A stretch of DNA of 64,000 nt from Reticulascus tulasneorum (Eukaryota > Ascomycota > Sordariomycetes > Glomerellales > Reticulascaceae): contig LSAX01000001.1 of NCBI GenBank assembly GCA_001557505.1, forward strand, positions 868,001 through 932,000, read 5' to 3'. The notes under the pieces were generated by a model. It saw only the letters and a program-made list of their open reading frames with translations, was not told where the DNA came from and made no database searches. The position numbers and the translations under genes were made by a program. Shown piece after piece: positions 36,500-47,208 of this stretch. Numbering within the stretch: position 1 is the first letter of the stretch; the number at the start of each line of letters is the position of its first letter.

Positions 36500-38205
36500 A
36501 GAAGCATCCTGCGAATGACCTTTGCTGGCGATTGATCTGTTGATATCGAGGAAGGAACACGAGAATATGTCGAAGGGACTTGAAAAGCGTGCTCAGGGAA
36601 GGTGTATCTTAATCTCAACAGGACAGCCACCTCTTGTGGCGCTCCTTCTCTTGTTTGTCATTCATGGCATGCCGGAGTTTGCAGCATTACCTTCTTTGAA
36701 TTCTCCGTCAGACAATACCATTCGTGTTCAATATCTGATATCATTCATTTTTAAATAAGACAATGCAAGTCACATGCTCCTTGTGATAGTTTGGCTGTCA
36801 GACCATTGCAATTCCTTTTGTGGTGTGGCCAACTGGCACCTGCCAGAATTGAAATGTGACAGAATCAACGTCTTTCGAAAGCCTCGTAAGTGGAGAGTTC
36901 TGAGAAGAGTCTCGGTGGCCAAGAATGAATGAGGATCAATGTAAACTTCCTGTTGCATATTCTCAAAGCGGACACTCTAATCAAGATGTGGAAATACCAG
37001 CACTCGTGGAGCTCTGCTACAGCTACATTTGAGGTGATCACCTACAGGCACAGCAAGAAGATGGGACTAGTGGCAGCAATTCCTCTTGAAGTAGACAGGG
37101 TATCCGAAATGGACCTACCCTGGAGGACGGAACATCCTATCGTAACATACCATGAGGACGACAGTCGAAATCGTGTTGCGACGTTACCACTTGAGCATCT
37201 AGAGTTCAAGCATGCAACTTGCCAGTTTCGCACTTCCCTGCCCTTAGAGTGAAAACACACTCCGGTGTACCCCCGCCAAGCAAGTGCATTACCCCGCAAA
37301 CAGCTTGAAATCCACTCTCTGCGTTTATGTCATTCTGAGAGTGAAGTGGGCCTGGCCAGCCGAGCTCCGGCCTCCGACCAAACAGGGGTTCTCGGCCCCG
37401 AGATCATTCACAACCTCAAGGCGCACCATATCAAGAATCAATAAGGAGATGCTCACTGCACTAGGATACTATTAGATTTTGCACTCACAAGATTGTTTAT
37501 GTAGTCTGATCTCTGGCTGGACGCTCTGCTGGGGCAACATTTGTTGATTCTGAAAGCAGTGGCTGCTCCGCTCCGTGATATTAACGGGTTTCCTCTCAGC
37601 CAGCCACGCAACAACAAGGAAATGCGTAAGTAGAACGTCTGGCTTGAATAGTAGCATGATGTTTGCAGCAAATAGCTTAGATGTACAGAGACAGAGGTAG
37701 CCACGATGTGTTGTGAGTCTCCGTGAAACGGCATTGAGTCCCAATGGTCTCGAGGTGCAAGCGAGCATCCACGCATTTCATGTCAACAATATATTGATAT
37801 AAATGCGATACAGTTCCACGGAAGACCAGATATTCTAGGTGCACTGGGAGGGGGATTAATCATATGCGTCTGACTGTGGAGTAGAATGGCGTTTGAAAAG
37901 ACGCAAATGCATGGCCAGCTTGTGTTTCCATTACACAGCTTGGTAAGCTAGAAAAAAACCGCTGCTGTGAAAAGTCTCGATGCGTTCCAGCACTAGCCTT
38001 TCTCTACTGGTTCACCATGCTACTTTGTCGTGTCGTTAAGCCCACAACTTTTTTATCATCCCCAAGCAACTGCACACGCTCTGGTCTACATCAGTTGTCA
38101 ACTCGAAGTCTATGCGTCTGATCTGATGCTCCGTCAACCACTTCCCTATCTCGCTTCTCCAGCTAGTCTCCCACTCTTTTTGAGCTCGAACAATCCACTA
38201 CCGCA
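36500..38205. other. intergenic region between divergent BTB genes 3 and 4
   Basis: About 1.7 kb. A 107-codon ATG frame at 36929-37252 (plus) and a short minus frame at 36770-36958 have no family resemblance and may be remnants. The final 200 bp upstream of 38206 is C/T-rich, as in many fungal promoters. Nothing else is recognised. Confidence 0.4.
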
Positions 38206-39163
38206 ATGAGTGGCTCACAGAGCTCCGGCAGTCCTGCCGAATACTCCACGTCGTCGTCAGCAACGCTCGATGAGAATTCTCTGAGTCCCAAAGCTGAATG
38301 CATGCCACATTACGGCAAGGGGTGGGTCCAAGATATTCCTCCTAGAATGGAATGTGACTAACAAATGACTTAGGCTGGCCAAGTTGGTGCGAGTCCAGCT
38401 ACGGGATGAATCTCCAATTTTTGTTCTTCGAACGACTATCGAATACTCCCGCGCCATTCGCCTCGTAGAGGCTATCAACGAGGGAGAGGGTGGCGTCGAA
38501 TCCAGCAGACCCTGGAATATCACGCTGAACGAGCACACCTTCGGATCAGGAGAGCAGGTGATTGTGAAGACCTATTTCGATCACATTCATTCTGTATTGG
38601 AAGCCAAGTACTGGAACCACTACGACGAGGAGACAACGGGACTCCAGCTTTTAAGCCGTTACAACAGGTTCGGAAGCAGAACCAAAGACATCGTCTTCAG
38701 TGTCAAATTCGTCAATGTTTATGAAACCGTCGGCGATGACGAGACAAGAAACATTGCTTGGCAATACCTCGCTAAGATGCATGCCAACGCCAGCTTCGAA
38801 TGGCAACTCCGAACCACACGCTCGATCGATTGTTTAGGTCTGGTTGGTATGTATGCCAGAGCATTTGAGGAGGCTTCTAAGAGTCGGACAAGTCTACTCG
38901 GCCGCCGCTTGGTATCGATGTTCTGCCAGACCTGCTCCAGGGCACAATTCAGGGAATACGAGAATTACATGCGGCAGACCTCAGACTCGTTCTTCCAGCA
39001 CGTTTCAGAGGCCGTGTATGAGAGCGGCGAGAAGACAGACCGGGTGGCTCCCGTCTTGCGCATGAACCTCCGGGATGTCCTTCTCTCTCTGAGAGAAGCG
39101 AAACCTGAGACTGAAAGCCAAGATCCGGGTGAAGACGCGGTTGATTGGTGGATGACGAACTGA
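38206..39163 (+). CDS. BTB-like protein 4
   Basis: Exons 38206-38321 and 38374-39163 encode 301 residues. Exon 1 encodes a Ser-rich leader (MSGSQSSGSPAEYSTSSS). The 52-nt phase-2 intron (GTGGGT..CTTAG) leads into GLAKLVRVQLRDESPIFVL. The following TTIEYSRAIRLVEAINEGEGG and IVKTYFDHIHSVLEAKYWN segments occupy the positions of BTB helices, but the sequence is divergent and a domain search might miss it. The acidic C-terminus ends DAVDWWMTN. Its assignment to the BTB group rests on intron position, overall layout and a weak motif match. It is followed by a non-coding stretch and then the nucleotidyltransferase gene on the same strand. Function unknown. Confidence 0.65.
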
Positions 39164-40311
39164 CTTCCCATAGGGTAAGGATCTGATGTCAGCAGAACCT
39201 ATCAGGTACTTGTCAGGACTCACTCTGTCTTTTCTCTTCTTGTTCTCTGCTGAAAGTGGATATTGCGGATTTCTTTACCGATGGTTTGCACCAGGATGAT
39301 CTCAGGTTTGAAGGCTGGGTTGCGTGTCTGGTTCAAAGACAGCAAACTACAGAGTTCACCTTTGTATCTAGTGGGGAGGGTTTCTTTCGTGTATCGAGAT
39401 GCCTTGATTTGGTACTATTCAGGATTCGAAACAGCAGTTGGTGACAGCTTCTATCATAGACACTGTCAGGTGGAGGAGAGCTCTTGAGCTGATACCGTGC
39501 GAGATACTGTGCGATGCACATGCCAATAGTCATTTGCACCGTGCTCTAGTCTAGGCATTGCCTCGAGTTTTCAATCTCTTCATGCTGGGATCCCACAGCT
39601 CGATTTCATGCATCTGCACGCCACCTGGAATCTTCCTTCCGCATCAACCTTTTGTGATTCTGTGTATACTTGGCAAGAGTGACCTGCATTCACGGGCGTT
39701 CTGCAATTGCGCCTTGTTTTACACCGTAACTTTGAGAGAGCCTTCCTGGCTCCCAATACGTCCTTCGCTTGACACTCCACCCTTTCTATCCTAGACTATA
39801 CCTGACGCTTGACCTAGAGTTATATTAGCCATGGGAATTGATAAAAGATAGAAGCCTCCGCCACTATCATTGTTCAGCCCGCACTGGGTGATTCATCGGT
39901 CATTTGCCTGACTCACCCTGTCGAGCGGCAACTACAAAGCGCTCTTTTTTGCTGTTTAGTCTTGCACATGCAGGCGCTGTCTTTCGGTACCTTTAGACTG
40001 CCTCTTTCAGCAGGCAGAACGCACATTATCGTCCGTCTCAATCGGAATGATCTGTACTATTGGGTTTGGCGAAACTACTGCTCTCACCTAATCGGAGGCA
40101 GCGACCACCGGCGTACGGAACGCCTAGCATCCCAATAATTAACTGCCTGTTCGAGAGCGTCTCCTTCCATCTTGACATCCTTCTCTCGAGAAACTCCCCG
40201 GCTCTACTTGAAGAAGGAAGCAACTTGACAGCTCTTTTACCAAATTCTAAACGCCAGTCCCCATCTCTTCCCTGACTTCCTTATACCAACAACTCTTTGC
40301 CGTCCACAGCC
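39164..40311. other. intergenic region BTB gene 4 to nucleotidyltransferase gene
   Basis: About 1.15 kb. Several open frames (39256-39444, 39558-39794) have no recognisable content. The part near 40312 is a pyrimidine-rich promoter region ending in a good context (GCC before ATGG). Confidence 0.5.
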
Positions 40312-41568
40312 ATGGGTGGTTCCGCCTTCTCCGCAGGATCCAATGGGCTTCACACTCCACGTATGCCGCCTGAAGTTTATCACATCATCAAGAAACAATG
40401 CCATACAGCCCTACGATCGCTATACCTCTGCGTGGCAAGCCCTATCGATGGACCTGCCAAGGAAAGTTACGGCGACATTGACATTCTCGTTGCCTGGGAC
40501 AAAGACTACATTCTGGGCACATCTACAAATCAAACATCTCTTGAGCCTGATGATCCAATGGCCAGTATCAAGACCGTCTTGGGCGCTGAGAGAGTTGTTC
40601 TCGACAAAGGTGGAGCGTCTGGTCACATGGCCATTCCTTGGCCCCTAGATCTTTCCAAGCAACAACAAAATCCAGATGAGCCTGCACTGTTCATTCAAGT
40701 CGACATAACAATTTGTGATTCTTTGGAACACTTGCAATGGAAGCTCTTCAAGCATGCCCATGGAGATATCTGGAACCTTCTTGGTACCACCATTCGTCCT
40801 TATGGGCTCACCGTGGACGAGATCGGCTTGTGGTTACGGATCCCTGAAATTGAAAACTTCAACAAGAACAAGGCGAAGATCTTGCTTACTAAGGAGCCAT
40901 GGGAGATACTGAGCTTTCTGGGCCTAGAGGTTGGCGCATTTTGGGAAGCTCCGTTTCCTTCCCTGGATGCCATGTATGAGTACGTCGCCCAGTGCCGCCT
41001 ATTTTGGGTCCGGCCATCCCGAGATGAAGACCAAAACATGGCCAGTGATATTCGAGCAGGAGTTTCTGAGCACAAGAAGGAGTTGAAAGCTAACGACCGC
41101 CGACGAATGGCAACTCGACCAGGGTTCAGTAAATGGATGGACGATTTTCTTCCCCGATGCCGAGAAGAGGGTCGATTCTCCGAGGAACAGGCAACACGCC
41201 AGAGTGTCCGGGAAGAGGCATTTCAGACATTCCCGGTCAAGCAAGAATATGAAATGCGTCTGAATGTGTTTCTTCTTGAGAAACAGCGAGACATGGTGTG
41301 GAGGCAGGTCATTAAGGGGTCTTTTCCGGAGTCAGATTACCAGGACCCACAATACCGTGGCTGTCTGGTCAAAGCCATGAAGAAGATCATCATGGAGAGC
41401 GATGATAGCTACGGGGTCATACCGGACCAACCCATGAAGGGACGTGACGGCTTCTTCATCATTGAGAACATCTATGACTTCATTGCACGCCATGCAGAAG
41501 ATGTCGGAAAGGTTGCGATGGGTAAAAATCACTCACAGTATATTGAGTACAAGAACAAGGGGTCGTAA
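40312..41568 (+). CDS. nucleotidyltransferase-fold protein
   Basis: A single exon of 418 residues. The frame is open from 40297 (TTG), but the ATG at 40312 has an excellent initiation context (GCCATGG). The core resembles a polymerase-beta-type nucleotidyltransferase: a helix, then SPIDGPAKESYGDIDILV with Asp55 and Asp57 as the DxD pair, and a third acidic residue Asp131 in FIQVDITI. All three metal-binding carboxylates therefore appear to be present. The segment before the DxD departs from the usual GGS/GSxxxG. The C-terminal two-thirds is helical, with KWMDDFLPRC and FIIENIYDFIARHAEDVGK. Similar proteins occur as uncharacterised fungal paralogues. Substrate is unknown; transfer of a nucleotide to protein, RNA or a small molecule are all possible. 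It sits between two BTB-like genes on the same strand. Confidence 0.75.
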   Translation: MGGSAFSAGSNGLHTPRMPPEVYHIIKKQCHTALRSLYLCVASPIDGPAKESYGDIDILVAWDKDYILGTSTNQTSLEPDDPMASIKTVLGAERVVLDKGGASGHMAIPWPLDLSKQQQNPDEPALFIQVDITICDSLEHLQWKLFKHAHGDIWNLLGTTIRPYGLTVDEIGLWLRIPEIENFNKNKAKILLTKEPWEILSFLGLEVGAFWEAPFPSLDAMYEYVAQCRLFWVRPSRDEDQNMASDIRAGVSEHKKELKANDRRRMATRPGFSKWMDDFLPRCREEGRFSEEQATRQSVREEAFQTFPVKQEYEMRLNVFLLEKQRDMVWRQVIKGSFPESDYQDPQYRGCLVKAMKKIIMESDDSYGVIPDQPMKGRDGFFIIENIYDFIARHAEDVGKVAMGKNHSQYIEYKNKGS

Positions 41569-42771
41569 ATTAATGAATTGCTGCGGAGGCATGGTCGCGG
41601 GTTCATCCCGGGTTCCGGCCGGGTCCCGGGCCGTGATAGACTAGTAACCCCCGGAAGTCCCCCGGGAGGCCTGGGTTCACACAACTACAGCTGCTGAAAA
41701 GCCCGGAAGATACTATTTCGAAACCGCTTAGTCGTCTACAGTATGATAGTCACAGTTTGAATTGTTATTGACCGCATGGCGCGGGTCCCTTTTCTGCAAT
41801 TGATGCGTCGATACCTTCCTCGATTTCTTTCTCCCTGGTCACCCTCACTTCGCACGCCAGCTGGATATCAAAAAACATCACGCCTTCAAGCTTTTGGCAG
41901 TCTGAATCTAGCCATTCAAGCTGCTTGAAAAGGTATTGTTTCTGCAATCTGCTATTTGATGCATGATAATAATGGGGTCATAGGTGTGCTCGCCAACTGG
42001 TCCACAATCTTCAACCTTTGCTCCTCCTTTCGTAAACCTCTCCCCTCGACACGCTCTTTTGTATGGTCAGTCATCTCATCACAACACACGACACGATACA
42101 GTTTTTCCAACAACTGATCCTTGATACTCAAGGTCATCAACTCGAAAGGTATTTCTCATCTTCTTGCTCTTTGATGGATGACAATAACATTCTGCACAGG
42201 CGTGCTCAGGACTCTGCAACAAGAAGGGTCCCGCACGCTTCTACCTGTCAACTACTATTCACATATCCAACTTACTGTTTGCTACCAGCCAAGAAGGTAC
42301 ACTCTGATCCTCACTATCTGATGAGCTCTACTAATCATGCTTGAAAGTGATACATCAAAGTATCTAGCGACAGTTTGAGTCTTCACTTTCGTGAAAATCG
42401 CACACTTGAAGTCTAGGTGAATACTCTCTTTCTTGACTGACCTACTGCCGGGTTTGGGTTTCTTCGTTTGTCCTTGCTTATCTGCTCCGGCTTTTCTCTT
42501 GTCGGCTCCATCATTCCTATACCCTTTGTGTGGGACCCTAGCCCTCCCCTCACTATTCTCTTGCAGTCCTTCTTACAATATCTTACTTGCTTGCGGTCCG
42601 GGTCTTCATCAGTTTGACCCTATTGACCCCAAAGCCTCAATAAAATGAATACAGCAACTAACAAAAAGCGTTGCGGACAGCAGGACCCGCCATAAAGGTG
42701 TGTATCAACGGACAAAGTAGAAGGTTTCTGGAAGGCTCCAAGCATTCAGAAAGTCGACAAAGTCCATCAAG
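41569..42771. other. intergenic region with GC-rich palindromic patch
   Basis: About 1.2 kb. At 41590-41680 there are repeated CCCGGG and CCGG words (TCATCCCGGGTTCCGG, GGGTCCCGGGCC, CCCCCGGGAGG) just after the nucleotidyltransferase stop codon, able to form several alternative hairpins. The rest is C/T-rich and A-rich promoter-like DNA for the next gene. No gene is seen. Confidence 0.5.
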
Positions 42772-45006
42772 ATGACGAACTTCCCAAAGCGGACGCCTCC
42801 CATCAAGATGAATGGCGTAAGTCAAACCTACTGCTTCCAGCTATTTCTGCTAAACCTCCCGTACTAGATATCCCCACATGCCGATCCCACCCAGCAAAGC
42901 TCGGATGAGGATTCTGATTCTGGTTCGCCGGAAATCACATTTGCATCCCTCACCGAGGACCCCGGCTTTCGACGCTATAGAACTGATTCATCCGGTCGAC
43001 GGATCCGAGTCAGTGTCCCTGGAGGTTTCAGCCCGGAGGAGATGTCTGAGGAAGCCGAAAGAGCTACCAATGGCACTACTGGAGAAAAGGTAACCTCCCC
43101 CCGTTTTAATGCCTGCTGTTGATTTACTAAACTCTCAGGATGAATGTGGCCGACTGCGCCCATTGCCCAAAAAGTCATCTGCTAAAGTGCCGGACGTCTT
43201 GCAGAAATCTGCAACAGAACCGACCGCTCAAGAGGAAGCAGCTCCACATAAGACTGTTCCACAGCAGTCTACGTCTGCTCGGCTTGCCAATAATGTGTCT
43301 GGTATTGAGCTCCCTCCCCTTGAGCGGCCTGCTGAGCTACCTGATCTTGAGCTGCCTGGTCCGGGTCATCCTTTCGTTCCCGAACAGACTTCGGCCGTCT
43401 CGGATGACATGGCCGTTGCGGTACAAACTCTAATCAACGGCCTGACGGCGTTGTCTGATGAGCCGAATTCAAGCAATGAGGAGTCCACTAACGTGGGCGA
43501 AGAATCGCAATCTACCAATGCCGCCACACTCGACCCCCATTCGGGTCTGAGCACCCCGGATTCAGATCTTTCCAATCTCCTTCAGGGAGGCCCGAACATG
43601 GTGGGGCTAGATGATCCTGCCATCCCCAACCAGATTCTCCCCCCCCCTCATATCACCATCCCACCCGAACCTGTTCCCGCCAACGAAGACCCGCTCCGGG
43701 AAAGGGGGGAGTTCGTGTCACTCGCACGTGAACTCTGGGAACTTTCGTTGAAAGATGATTACTTTCTGCTTTTGGGTCTGTTATCAGGACTGGACCATCA
43801 CGGTGCGCAAGAAGTGATCCCCCAGGACAAGGGAAAGGGCAAAGCTGTAGATCCGGGCAACGTCGGACCATTCTCTGTAAGTTACACGCTGAGACCGCCT
43901 CAACTTGTTCATGCTGACTTTGCTTCGATAGGCAAACCATGGCGACGATAGTCACGACCATGAGAGTCACGGCCATGAAGGTCACAACCATGCGGGTCAC
44001 GGCCACGAGGGCCACAACCACGCAGAGAGCAGTCGCCAAAACGCCACGTCGGCGTCGGGCGTCCAGGAGAGCCTATCTAACTGCAGCAAGTGCATTGTTG
44101 CTGGCTTGTTCTCTGAGAAGTTTGAAGATGAGGCAACAGAGCTGCCTCCCCTGGTGGTAAGTCAAAACGACATACAGATATCTCCCGGATGGGTAGACTA
44201 ACACCCGGCAGGACATCATCACCCGCAGACCCTATGCTCGGGATGTGAGTAGCGACTGGATGAGAGAGTAAGTATACACATCCCTCGTATTTTAGGTACG
44301 ACATGAGCTCCAGAGCTAACATTATATCAGGCGATACTATCCCGTGTGCGTCGATGGCCAGACCTTCATGGTCTCGTCCGGCCTCCTGAGCAGATACAAA
44401 TACTGGGCCAACGCCTTCTCCACCCTCTGGCTGGAGTCGCATCGCGAGCACTGGGTGATTGAGAAAATGACGTCCGAGACCTTCGGCTTCCTCATGCAGA
44501 TTGTACTCTCAACCGACGGCATGATGGGAACAGAACGCGGCATGTCCCTGCCGCTGCTCTTCGCCGCCTACATCGCCGCAGACCGCTTCTCCATGACCGA
44601 GGAGATGTACAAGATAATTGCGACCATGCACCGCTACATCGCGCAGCAGTTCTTCTGGAACCGCCCCTGGAACCTCCTCGGCAGCCAGCGGAACCCAGCT
44701 CTTACTGTGCCCTACCTCGTCTCGCGCGTCCAGGAGCTCAACGCGGCGTATGAGATGTTCGAGACTCTCCCGAGAGCTGGGAATGGCATCGAAAGACGCA
44801 CCATCGTCCTGCTCATTGCCCACCTTGTCCCGCCAGAGACTTTGAAAGCCGTCAAGGGCTTCATGTGCCGCGACCTGCTGGAGGAGCTTGTCATTCTCTA
44901 CGCCAGTTGGGATCGGGTAACCGCTGAGATCACTTGGCTTGAGTTGTACATCAACTGCCTCAAACGCGGAGGCATCCTGCCACCATGGATTTCGACTTTG
45001 CGTTAA
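42772..45006 (+). CDS. BTB-like protein 5 with His-rich repeat
   Basis: Six exons (42772-42816, 42868-43089, 43139-43876, 43932-44156, 44212-44267, 44331-45006) give 653 residues; every junction uses GT..AG. The N-terminal 360 residues are Ser/Pro/Glu-rich and probably disordered, with SDEDSDSGSPE and a DKGKGKAVD stretch. Exon 4 encodes a His-rich repeat (HDHESHGHEGHNHAGHG and a second HEGHNHAE), 11 His in 24 residues, followed by NCSKCIVAGLF. The last exon starts ERYYPVCVDGQTFMVSSGLL and continues with a helical block resembling a BTB core plus C-terminal helices, ending ISTLR. The final intron is phase 2 and stands just before the BTB strand, as in genes 2-4. The His repeat could bind zinc or nickel; that is inference. 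The whole-gene model is new, so RNA evidence is desirable. Confidence 0.72.
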
Positions 45007-45058
45007 AGCTGAACTGAACAAACACATCATGACCGGACTTTTCTCCAAGGTCATCATC

Positions 45059-45236
45059 GATCCGGCTTCTGCAACATCTTTCGCGTCTCGCCAACTCTTC
45101 TGGCAGCGTTCGACGCACCATTCGACGCACTTTTTCCTACTCGTTTTCCTCATCGATCAGGTGTCTGCAACAGCTTTCGCGTCTCGCCAACTCTTTCCGG
45201 CACCATTCGACGCACCTTTTTCCTATTTGGTTTTCC
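45059..45236. repeat. tandem duplication A (about 85-90 bp unit, 2 copies)
   Basis: The units at about 45059-45145 and 45146-45236 share TTTCGCGTCTCGCCAACTCT, CATTCGACGCAC and TTTTTCCTA in the same order. A smaller internal duplication (TTCGACGCAC twice) occurs in the first copy. The copies differ by several substitutions and short indels. Confidence 0.85.
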
Positions 45237-45417
45237 GAACTTTCCTTCGCAACTTAACTGCGTTTTGCCCCCCTTTTGTGTTACTCGAATTTCTTTCCCA
45301 AAAACAAAGTTGTATCACCCGTGGCTTTTCTACACTTTCGTCGCCGCTTCCCCCGAGTTTTTTGCCCTTTTTGCGGTTTTTTTCCTTTTCGATTTCCTTT
45401 ACGAATTTGGGTTGTAC

Positions 45418-45880
45418 CACCCGCGTCTCTGCAATGACAGACAGAGGCAATCGAGACCGTTGCTTAAACGGTTCTTCAAAGCTCGACCTACCTTCGAACG
45501 ATCTCTGCTCCGACACGGCCCAGCTCTGCAAAAGAACAGGGCTTCGGTTTCGTCCTACTTCGGGGATGATTCACGGATGCTTTTAAACGAGAGTTTGCAA
45601 AAGGATGAGCTTTTCTACTATTCGAACATGGATGTTCAGTGTCAGGTTACTTACCCACGTCTTTGCAATGTCAGACAGAGGCAATCACAGCCGTTGCATA
45701 ACGGTTATTCAAGCTCGACCTACTTTCGAACGATCTGCTCCGACACGGCCCAGCTCTGCAAAGAGCAAGGCTTTGGTTTCGTCCTACTTTGGGATGATTC
45801 ACGGATGCTTTTAAATGAGAGTTTGCAAAGGATCAGCTTTTTATTACTATTCGAACATGGATGTTCAGTGTCAGGTTACT
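45418..45880. repeat. tandem duplication B (about 230 bp unit, 2 copies)
   Basis: Copy 1 is about 45418-45651 and copy 2 about 45652-45880. Shared blocks in order are GCAATG.CAGACAGAGGCAAT, AGCTCGACCTAC, CTCCGACACGGCCCAGCTCT, GATGATTCACGGATGCTTTT and GGATGTTCAGTGTCAGGTTA. The period is 234 bp at the left end and 229 bp at the right end. A CACCC-containing segment upstream (45310-45330) resembles the left edge of copy 1. Confidence 0.92.
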
Positions 45881-46155
45881 CGAGAAGGCATGGAGACCGG
45901 ATTTTCAATAGGTATGGCTCGCACGCTTTGCGGCCTGGCTTTTGGGGAGAATGGACTCTAGTCTCTCAACCGGGGAGAGAATTCAGGAGAAAAATAAAGT
46001 ATATAATTAAGAACTGCGTCTCTCGTGATCTGCGTGCTATTTTGTCCCGCTAACCTTCGTAATCCAGCCGTCGTGGGTCATCATCGGAGACGCCCAGAGA
46101 CTTTTGCCAGTTAGTATATCGTGTATTTAGAACCCTCAAAAGCTGCATTTCCATA

Positions 46156-46811
46156 TCAGTCTGTAGCTAATCTCCAAAGCCCATCACCCAGATAATGTGC
46201 CTCCTCAATGACCGGGCCCTTGCCCTTATCCTTCGTATCTTTCGTCCCCATGACCAACAGTCCGACAGCGCATGCCTCTTCCTTGCCCTCAGCAACTACC
46301 ACAACCGGCTCCCCTACCTCCAACTCCCTGCTCCAATGCCCCTCGGCGTCCACGCCTTGGTTCTCCGCAGCCCCTCCCTCCTTGGGATCTGGGAGCCTGC
46401 CGCCTGTGGACGTGAGGCCCGGCGCCATAAGAGTGGCGCCGCTGAGCACGAAGCGTATGGCGCCGCGGTCTATCCTGATGGTGGGGAAGGCTTTGGGGAA
46501 GCGATGGACGAGCTTGAGGTGCGGGACGAGGGTGGTGGTGTCATGCTGGTAGAAGAGGGGCTGGGAGTCGAGTATGTAGAGGCTGGCACGATCGGGGAGC
46601 TTCATTTGCTCGAGGGAGGCTTTCTTGGGGAAGAATTCATCGATGTAGGGTGCAGTCAGGGGGAAGGTCGTGAGGAGGGATTGGCGGAGGTTTCGCTGGA
46701 CTGAGGACTTCAGCTTCGATTTTGGGGCGGTGGGGAGGCTGGTGGGAGTTTAGCACCGGTACATTGGAGAAGTGGTCACTTCAAGGGATGGGCTTACTCT
46801 TTCTTAAACAT
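46156..46811 (-). CDS. TMA20: translation machinery-associated protein 20 (MCTS1-like, PUA domain)
   Basis: A 14-nt first exon (46811-46798, MFKK plus two bases), a 59-nt intron (GTAAGC..CACCAG) and a long second exon (46738-46156) encode 198 residues. The N-terminal domain includes KSKLKSSVQRNLRQSLL and YIDEFFPKK. The PUA domain shows RIDRGAIRFVLSGATLMAPGLTS and the terminal EEAHYLGDGLW, all diagnostic for Tma20/MCT-1. With Tma22/DENR the protein recycles 40S subunits after termination and promotes re-initiation in the cytosol. A linker of about 25 residues between the PGLTS motif and VVAEGKEEA is longer than in yeast and rich in Gly/Glu. The ORF without the small exon would miss the conserved N-terminus. 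Confidence 0.93.
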
Positions 46812-47208
46812 CTCGACGGCTTGATAAGGATTCAATGTGGAATATTAAAGGACGGGTTTGCTCTGTCGCGCGACGTGATGGATGGAGGGGTTCAGTTTTG
46901 TTTTAGTGGTGTTGAACTCGAAAATTGCCCCGCAGTCCGGATGGCGGGGTAGACCAAAGATGCAATATGGAGGGGCAACTGGCAGGGGGTGTCTCTCATG
47001 ATCAGACCATAGATGGATGGAATGAATATGGCTTCACAGGAGCAAGGGTGTCAGGTTTTAGAGCGTTGTCCCAATGTAATACATCTATGTACAATGCTAT
47101 GTATGCATTGCCCTAGGCCCAGTTCCGTGTCCCGTCGTCCATGCGTTACCCAAACATGTCAAAAGTACAGAACCATCAGGCGGGGTGCGACGTCCGAGTG
47201 CAACAGTC
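46812..47208. other. intergenic region between TMA20 and the I78 inhibitor gene
   Basis: About 400 bp of promoter for TMA20 and 3' flank of the I78 gene; both genes are on the minus strand. Nothing else is seen. Confidence 0.5.

Larger units (their letters stand above)
45007..46155. other. repeat-bearing spacer between BTB gene 5 and TMA20
   Basis: This convergent spacer is dominated by two tandem duplications (separate entries). Long frames at 44939-45586 and 45265-46053 run through the repeats but have no protein-like conservation and no domain. Confidence 0.6.

Noticed and set aside
45265..46053. 262-codon frame through the tandem duplications
   Set aside because: No ATG-linked conserved content; the frame is open because the duplicated DNA is open, and the copies differ by frame-shifting indels.
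22363..46811. TMA7 and TMA20 as a functional cluster of translation factors
   Set aside because: They are 24 kb apart, on opposite strands, separated by unrelated genes; the shared name reflects a co-purification study, not a complex.
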